Made by a program: the position numbers and the translations under genes. 64,000 nucleotides of DNA from Piscinibacter defluvii. Its GTDB lineage: Bacteria; Pseudomonadota; Gammaproteobacteria; Burkholderiales; Burkholderiaceae_C. The notes under the pieces are model-generated. The model ran no database searches and was not told the DNA's origin. It worked only from the letters and a program-made list of their open reading frames with translations. Below, in pieces: positions 60,050-64,000 of this stretch (position 1 is its first letter; every line of letters starts with the position of its first letter). The stretch is from contig NZ_RCHJ01000003.1 in assembly GCF_004011805.1 (NCBI RefSeq), positions 1 to 64,000 on the forward strand. Reading direction: 5' to 3'.

Positions 60050-60229
60050 GGGCTGCCCGGCTGCCCATGCGCTCGCCATGCGCGGCCATTGCGAGGTGCG
60101 GCAAGCACAAGTGCCTAGCTTGTTGCGCGTGAGAACGCCTCATCCTCGTCCCATGCCGCCCCTTCGGCAAGCAGCGCTTGGAGGGAATCGGTCGGCAACT
60201 CGAACCGGGACGATTCGATCACCCGTCAG

Positions 60230-60910
60230 CAACCTTGCTGTTCATCCGGCCACATCGAGCGGCCCGTCCTTTGGTACGTGTACGTGCGCCGCGCGCAACC
60301 GGTGAGTTGCACAGCCAAGCGATGGTTGCCGCGTGCAAAGGCGAGCAGCGGCAGGTAGGGCCGCAGCGAATAGGCCGTACCCACTGCCCGCACCAACGCA
60401 TCGCGCCCTGCACGCAGCTCAGCGACAGCTTCATCGAGCCGACCCAGCTCGAGCAGCGCCGGCGCGAGGGTTGAGCAAACGTGTACCGCCGCCGACACGC
60501 GGCCGAGTTCGGCAGCACGCGGAAACGCTCGTCCAGGCGTTCTCGGGTGCCATCGAGACCGAGCAGCGGCAAGCGCGCAGCGGCCAGTTCGATCGCCAGC
60601 GGCAGGCCATCCAGACGGCGGCAGATGTTGCCGACGACAGCGAGGTTCTCCGCGGCCGGCGTGAACCCGCGCACCACCGCCCCGGCTCGCGCCGCGAAGA
60701 GCTGCGACGCGCCTGACCGGTTCGCGCATTCGACATCGCCATCCGCCACCGGCAGCACGCAGAGCCGATAGACTTGCTCGCCGGCGATGCGCAGGCTCTC
60801 TTGCGACGTCGCCAGCACGCGCTGCGCAGGGCTCGGCGTAGCAGCGCTTGGACCAGCGCGGCAACCGCCTCCGACAGGTGCTCGACAACCGCGAGCACCT
60901 GTCGAAGGCA
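60230..60910 (-). pseudogene. Remnant of an AfsR/LuxR-type ATPase regulator
   Basis: Frameshifted fragments in order on the minus strand. VEHLSEAVAALVQALLRR near 60900-60845 corresponds to the Walker B region. In another frame, RVLATSQESLRIAGEQVYRL and ICRRLDGLPLAIELAAARLP (60821 to about 60500) are hallmark segments of STAND/AfsR ATPases. In a third frame, LAPALLELGRLDEAVAELRA (about 60480-60420) and SLRPYLPLLAFARGNH resemble the TPR part. At least two frameshifts and no start codon make it a pseudogene. Its relation to the BTAD fusion just upstream is notable. Confidence 0.7.
60872..60904. repeat. Perfect 13-bp inverted repeat inside the pseudogene
   Basis: CGACAGGTGCTCG (60872-60884) and CGAGCACCTGTCG (60892-60904) pair perfectly around a 7-nt loop. 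Because of it both strands can be read as part of the 'EHLS.AV' segment of the ATPase. It may be a chance product of decay or a local inversion duplication. Confidence 0.6.
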
Positions 60911-61149
60911 GTCGCGACACTCGTCGCCCGTCCGACCAATCGCGGACTCGACATCGATGTAGATGCCCTGCGGCATGCTTCGCGTCGCCCTCTTAACCGG
61001 CCAGCTCGGCGGCCGCGGGACACCGCCGGGCGCCTCTCGAGGAAGGTGCCACGCCCTCGCGGCAGTCCCCGCTGTCTCGGATCGGCCGTCGCAGCCCCTG
61101 CGCGCGCTCGATGCCCTGAGGTGTCGTCGGTTGGGGGCGAGGTCGAGCG
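60911..61149. other. Degenerate sequence between two gene remnants
   Basis: No intact gene or clear motif is visible in this stretch. Codon-position composition is weak in all frames, as expected for decayed DNA lying between the ATPase and enoyl-CoA hydratase remnants. Confidence 0.4.
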
Positions 61150-61290
61150 AGAAGTCCTCCGGCGCCGCTGCCGGTACCACGGGGTTGAGCAATCCCAGGC
61201 GCTCGGCGCGGTCGGCGTCGGCCGGCGCGCCGTGAACACCATCTCCTCGACGACGTGCAAGCCGGCGATGTGCAACGCGTACACGCCGCC
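61150..61290 (-). pseudogene. Remnant of an enoyl-CoA hydratase/isomerase
   Basis: Two minus-strand fragments joined by a frameshift near 61223 match the crotonase family. HIAGLHVVEEMVFTARR reads from 61270 to 61222, then in the neighbouring frame ADADRAERLGLLNPVVPAA. In intact enzymes this is the contiguous 'A.E..FTAR..DA.EA...GLVN.VVP' block. Only about 45 codons remain, so the gene is dead. Confidence 0.65.
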
Positions 61291-61303
61291 GCGCGAGCTC
61301 CAC

Positions 61304-61561
61304 TCAGCCCCCGCTGAGCGCCAGCACGACCGCCACGAAGTCCTCCGGCGCGAGCGGGAGCGCCAGGTCGCGCACGCCGCGGCCGTTGACGAACAGGCGC
61401 ATGTTGGGGCGCAGCAGGCCCTGCTCGTCGACCACGCGGAAGCGCAGCCCGGGGTAGCGGCGGTCGAGGTCGGCGAACAGCGCGTCCAGCGTCGCGCCGT
61501 CGGCCTCGACCTGCGCGGCGCCGGTGTAGGAGCGCAGCGCGCCGGGCATCAGCACCTTCAT
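61304..61561 (-). CDS. MoaD/ThiS family ubiquitin-like sulfur carrier
   Basis: An 85-residue beta-grasp protein with the sequence path MKVLMPGALRSYTG, LDALFADLDRRYPGLRFRVV, RLFVNGRGV and EDFVAVVLALSGG at the C-terminus. The terminal Gly-Gly is the site of adenylation and thiocarboxylation in MoaD/ThiS carriers. It is 14 bp downstream of the BNR propeller gene on the same strand; no MoaE, ThiG or E1-like enzyme is near. It may serve a sulfur-transfer pathway other than molybdopterin. Confidence 0.88.
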   Translation of the reverse strand: MKVLMPGALRSYTGAAQVEADGATLDALFADLDRRYPGLRFRVVDEQGLLRPNMRLFVNGRGVRDLALPLAPEDFVAVVLALSGG

Positions 61562-61575
61562 CGGCCCGGCTCCGG

Positions 61576-62763
61576 TCAGCCCAGCAGCGCCGCCTCCACC
61601 GCGTAGATCTCCGGCAGGTGGCGCGCGATGTTGACCCAGCGTTGCCCCTCGTCGTGGCCGACCCACAGCTCGCCGCTGGTGGTGCCGAGGTAGAGCGCGG
61701 GCACCGGCAGGCTGTCCGCCGTCATCGCCTGGCGCTTGACGGTCCACCAGGCCTGGGCCTCGGGCAGGCCCTGGTCCAGGCGCTGCCAGGTGCGGCCGGC
61801 GTTGCGTGTCACGTAGGCGGCCGGGCGGCCGTCGGGGCTGGTGCGCGGCCAGACGGTGGTGCCGTCCATCGGGAACACCCAGGCGGTGTCGGCATCGTGC
61901 GGATGCACCACCATCGGAAAGCCGATGTCGCCCACCCGCTTGGGCATCTTGCGGCCGATGCGCTGCCAGGTGTCGCCCGGGCGGTCGAGCCGGTAGATGC
62001 CGCAGTGGTTCTGCTGGTAGAGCCGGTCGGGGTTGGAGGGGGCGAGGCGCACGCAGTGCGGGTCGTGGAAGGTGACGGTGCCGGGGTCGAAGCCCTCGAC
62101 CACCTCCAGCCCGCCGATCAGCGTGGTCCAGCTGCGCCCGCCGTCGCGCGACTCGTGCACGCCGCCGCCGGACATCGCGAACAGCAGGTGCGCCGGGTCG
62201 CGCGGGTCGACGATGATCGAGTGCAGCTTCGGGCCGTCGGGCGTGCCGTCCTGCACCGTGCCCATCCACTCGCGCAGCTGCGGGTCGTCGTTCACCGCGG
62301 GCAGCGGGGTCCAGCGCACCCCGCCGTCCTCGGAGCGGAACAGGCCCTGCGGCGAGGTGCCGGCGTACCAGCTGTCACGCTCGGCGGCGTGGCCCGGGGT
62401 GAGCCAGAAGGTGTGGTCGACCGAGCGCGCCGGCAGGCCGCCCGGCGCCGGCTGCGCGAAGGCGGGCGGCTGCTGCGCCTCCTTCCAGCGCCGGCCGAGG
62501 TCGGTGGAGCGGAAGATCGTCGGCCCGAGGTGGCCGGTCTTGGCCGCCGCCAGCAGCGTGCGGCCGTCGCGCGGGTCGAGCACCAGGTGGCTGACGCTGT
62601 GGCCGAGGAAATGCGGGCCGTCGACCTGCCAGGTCTTGCGCCGCGCGTCGCCGTGGAACAGCCAGGCGCCCTTGCGCGTGGCCACCAGCAGGACGAGGCG
62701 CTGCGGCGGCGCGGCGCGGCGCGGCGGGCGGGCACGGGGGGAGCGGGCGGCAGTGGGGCTCAT
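61576..62763 (-). CDS. BNR/YVTN-type beta-propeller protein (sialidase-like fold)
   Basis: A 395-residue cytosolic propeller without a signal peptide. BNR-type Asp boxes are visible as RSTDLGRRWKE, RSEDGGVRWTP, ESRDGGRSWTT and TRNAGRTWQRL, with the last blade carrying LYLGTTSGELWVGHDEG. The start MSPTAARSPRARPP is Arg/Pro-rich. The sialidase catalytic Arg triad is not evident, so glycosidase activity is doubtful. The gene is co-transcribed with the MoaD/ThiS-like gene, a pairing I recall from other proteobacteria. Confidence 0.85.
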   Translation of the reverse strand: MSPTAARSPRARPPRRAAPPQRLVLLVATRKGAWLFHGDARRKTWQVDGPHFLGHSVSHLVLDPRDGRTLLAAAKTGHLGPTIFRSTDLGRRWKEAQQPPAFAQPAPGGLPARSVDHTFWLTPGHAAERDSWYAGTSPQGLFRSEDGGVRWTPLPAVNDDPQLREWMGTVQDGTPDGPKLHSIIVDPRDPAHLLFAMSGGGVHESRDGGRSWTTLIGGLEVVEGFDPGTVTFHDPHCVRLAPSNPDRLYQQNHCGIYRLDRPGDTWQRIGRKMPKRVGDIGFPMVVHPHDADTAWVFPMDGTTVWPRTSPDGRPAAYVTRNAGRTWQRLDQGLPEAQAWWTVKRQAMTADSLPVPALYLGTTSGELWVGHDEGQRWVNIARHLPEIYAVEAALLG

Positions 62764-62953
62764 GGCGTTCCTCGGCGTCGGGTTGGAAGGGCTGGTCCCG
62801 CACGACGAACGGACCGGGGGGAATTCGACACGCGGCCCGGACCCGGGTCAAGCGCGGGCGCCGGCGGGATCAGGCATTTCACCTAGAACACAAACCGGCG
62901 CGCGGCGGTTACTGTGCCGGCACCGCCGTCGCCCGCCCGCCGCGAACCTCCCC
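62764..62953. promoter_or_regulatory. Divergent intergenic region
   Basis: A 190-bp gap between the BNR gene (minus) and the B12-binding regulator (plus). It must carry promoters for both. The stretch TTTCACCTAGAACACAAA near 62876-62893 is markedly A+T-rich for this DNA. No TGT-N12-ACA site of the PpsR/CrtJ kind was found on inspection. Confidence 0.35.
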
Positions 62954-63865
62954 GTGAAACTCCATTCGAACGCCCTGCCGCTGCCGCGCCTGTTCGACCG
63001 CGCGGCAGGCGTGCGCGACTGGCTGCTCTCCTCCATGCTCGACCCGCGGCGGCGGCCGGTGCCCGTCGCGGCGCAGGACGAGCCCGCCGCGGGCGATGGC
63101 GAGTGCCGCCGTTCGCTGCGCTCGGTGCTGGAGCAGCAGGTCATTCCGCGGCTCACGCTGGCGCATCGGGAGGGCATGGCGCCGGAGCGGCCGAGCGCCG
63201 TGCCGCGGCCGCAGGCCGACGACATCGCGGCCCTGGCCGCGAGCTGCGCGGCCGGCGACCGCGCCGGAGCCACCCGCCTGATCGAGGCGCTGCGCGCCGA
63301 CGGGCTCGGGCCGGACAGCGTGCTGATCGACCTGATCGCCCCCGCCGCGCGCCTGCTCGGTCAGCAGTGGGAGGACGACCGCCTGAGCTTCAGCGACGTC
63401 ACCCTGGGCCTGGTGCTGATGCACGAGCTGATCCATTCGATGGGCTACGAGTTCCTGGACGGGCCGCAGCATGCGGGCGGCGTGCAGCGCGTCATGCTGG
63501 CCTCGGCGCCGGGCTCGCAGCACGTGCTGGGCCTGTCGATCGTCTCCGAGTTCTTCCGCAAGGCCGGCTGGCAGGTGGTGCTGGAGGTCTCGGCCAGCAG
63601 CGCGGAGCTGTGCCGGGCGGTGCGCAACGAGTGGTTCGACCTGGTGGGCCTGTCCGTCGGGCTCGACGCCCAGCTGCCCGGCCTGCCTGCGCTGGTGGGC
63701 GCGCTGAGATCCGCATCGCGCAACCCGGCGACGCCGGTGCTGCTGGGCGGGCCGGTGTTCACGCCGAGCGCGCACCAGGCCGAGCGCTTCGGCGCCCAGG
63801 CCATCTGCCTCGATGCACGCGAGTCGGTCAGGGTCGCGAACGCGCTGCTGCGCGACGCCCGCTGA
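62954..63865 (+). CDS. Cobalamin (B12)-binding regulator, AerR/PpaA-like
   Basis: A 303-residue protein with a GTG start. Residues 50-75 contain LRSVLEQQVIPRLTLAHREG, the usual opening of AerR/PpaA and other SCHIC proteins. A helical cap follows (IEALRADGLGPDSVLIDLIA, LLGQQWEDDRLSFSDVTLGL). The Rossmann B12 domain has SAPGSQHVLGLSIVSEFF, where the His takes the cobalt-ligand position, and LLGGPVFTPSAHQAERFGA. In purple bacteria AerR/PpaA senses light or redox through cobalamin and controls photosynthesis genes. Whether this strain is phototrophic cannot be told from the window. Confidence 0.85.
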   Translation: MKLHSNALPLPRLFDRAAGVRDWLLSSMLDPRRRPVPVAAQDEPAAGDGECRRSLRSVLEQQVIPRLTLAHREGMAPERPSAVPRPQADDIAALAASCAAGDRAGATRLIEALRADGLGPDSVLIDLIAPAARLLGQQWEDDRLSFSDVTLGLVLMHELIHSMGYEFLDGPQHAGGVQRVMLASAPGSQHVLGLSIVSEFFRKAGWQVVLEVSASSAELCRAVRNEWFDLVGLSVGLDAQLPGLPALVGALRSASRNPATPVLLGGPVFTPSAHQAERFGAQAICLDARESVRVANALLRDAR

Positions 63866-63880
63866 ACACCGACGCGGCCG

Positions 63881-64000
63881 TCACTCGGCGACCGTGTCCA
63901 CCTGCACGGCGCTGACCGGCCGATGCCGCTCGGCGGCCGCGCGCACGTTGAGCCACGCGCTGGCCGCGCCGCAGATGCCGATGATCGCCATCCCGAACCA
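63881..64000 (-). CDS. C-terminus of a probable membrane protein, gene cut by the window edge
   Basis: The last 39 codons and stop of a gene on the minus strand. The visible peptide begins WFGMAIIGICGAASAWLNVR, a hydrophobic helix followed by an Arg and a short polar tail (AAAERHRPVSAVQVDTVAE). This looks like the final transmembrane segment and cytosolic tail of an integral membrane protein. No family can be assigned. It converges on the B12-binding regulator, 15 bp apart. Confidence 0.55.
   Translation of the reverse strand, partial: WFGMAIIGICGAASAWLNVRAAAERHRPVSAVQVDTVAE

Noticed and set aside
60848-61606. A plus-strand gene containing 'QVLDNREHLSKAV', which resembles an AfsR Walker B
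   Set aside because: The similarity comes from the perfect palindrome at 60872-60904. The surrounding residues do not match the family, whereas the minus strand does over a longer stretch.
61576-62763. Active sialidase
   Set aside because: Asp boxes are present, but the Arg triad, the nucleophile Tyr and a secretion signal are not evident.

Overview
The window is high-GC (about 70% by eye), densely packed DNA from a Burkholderiales-type betaproteobacterium. The closest fit is the Rubrivivax/Leptothrix/Methylibium part of the order. I infer this from the codon use, the class I PHA synthase next to a bifunctional acyl-CoA synthetase/GNAT gene, the branched-chain-type ABC catabolic locus, a cobalamin-binding regulator of the AerR/PpaA type, and an intergenic repeat I recognise from that group. 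No database search was run. Family names rest on motifs and recall of the families.

Layout. (1) 1-4073: the 3' part of tRNA-Cys, a small secreted protein, then a minus-strand operon of cupin, DUF302, flavin disulfide oxidoreductase and EgtD. (2) 4179-8978: a perfect palindrome, then a 1580-residue pseudokinase/AAA/GAF/histidine kinase. (3) 8979-14966, minus: PHA synthase, acyl-CoA synthetase/acetyltransferase, and an APH-like/P-loop kinase. (4) 15274-32380, plus: seventeen co-directional, often overlapping genes. They encode an ApbE flavinyltransferase, an HzsA-related tri-heme lipoprotein, a small CX4CH lipoprotein, two outer-membrane barrels, TlpA, DUF4266, DUF3570, TPR lipoproteins, one ExbB, two ExbD and an AgmX/PglI-type TonB-like protein. 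(5) 32448-38045: a class II glutamine amidotransferase; a minus-strand trio of large coiled-coil zincin, CpXC protein and His-rich lipoprotein; and an orphan lipoprotein. (6) 38053-55324: a TetR-controlled catabolic/transport locus. It holds dienelactone hydrolase, FAH hydrolase, alpha/beta hydrolase, two tandem amidohydrolases, a complete Liv-type ABC transporter whose second ATPase is fused to a Tm-1-like domain, a Tm-1-type TIM barrel, a flotillin-like protein, two SRPBCC domains (one fused to a quinone oxidoreductase) and a VOC protein. (7) 55325-61300: repeat-rich and decaying DNA around an alpha/beta hydrolase, a TTC38-like TPR protein and a BTAD-alpha/beta hydrolase fusion, followed by remnants of an AfsR-type ATPase regulator and an enoyl-CoA hydratase. 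(8) 61304-64000: a MoaD/ThiS-like protein, a BNR propeller, the B12-binding regulator and the end of a membrane protein gene.

The strongest candidate for an undescribed system is region 4. Its ExbB/ExbD/ExbD plus AgmX/PglI protein, TPR lipoproteins and paired outer-membrane barrels have the parts list of the Myxococcus Agl/Glt envelope-spanning machine. Here those parts are joined to redox functions: multiheme lipoproteins, flavinylation and thiol-disulfide exchange. One of the two ExbD proteins has Asn where the proton-carrying Asp normally sits. Secondary candidates are the zincin/CpXC/His-rich lipoprotein set and the split Tm-1-like system fused to an ABC transporter.
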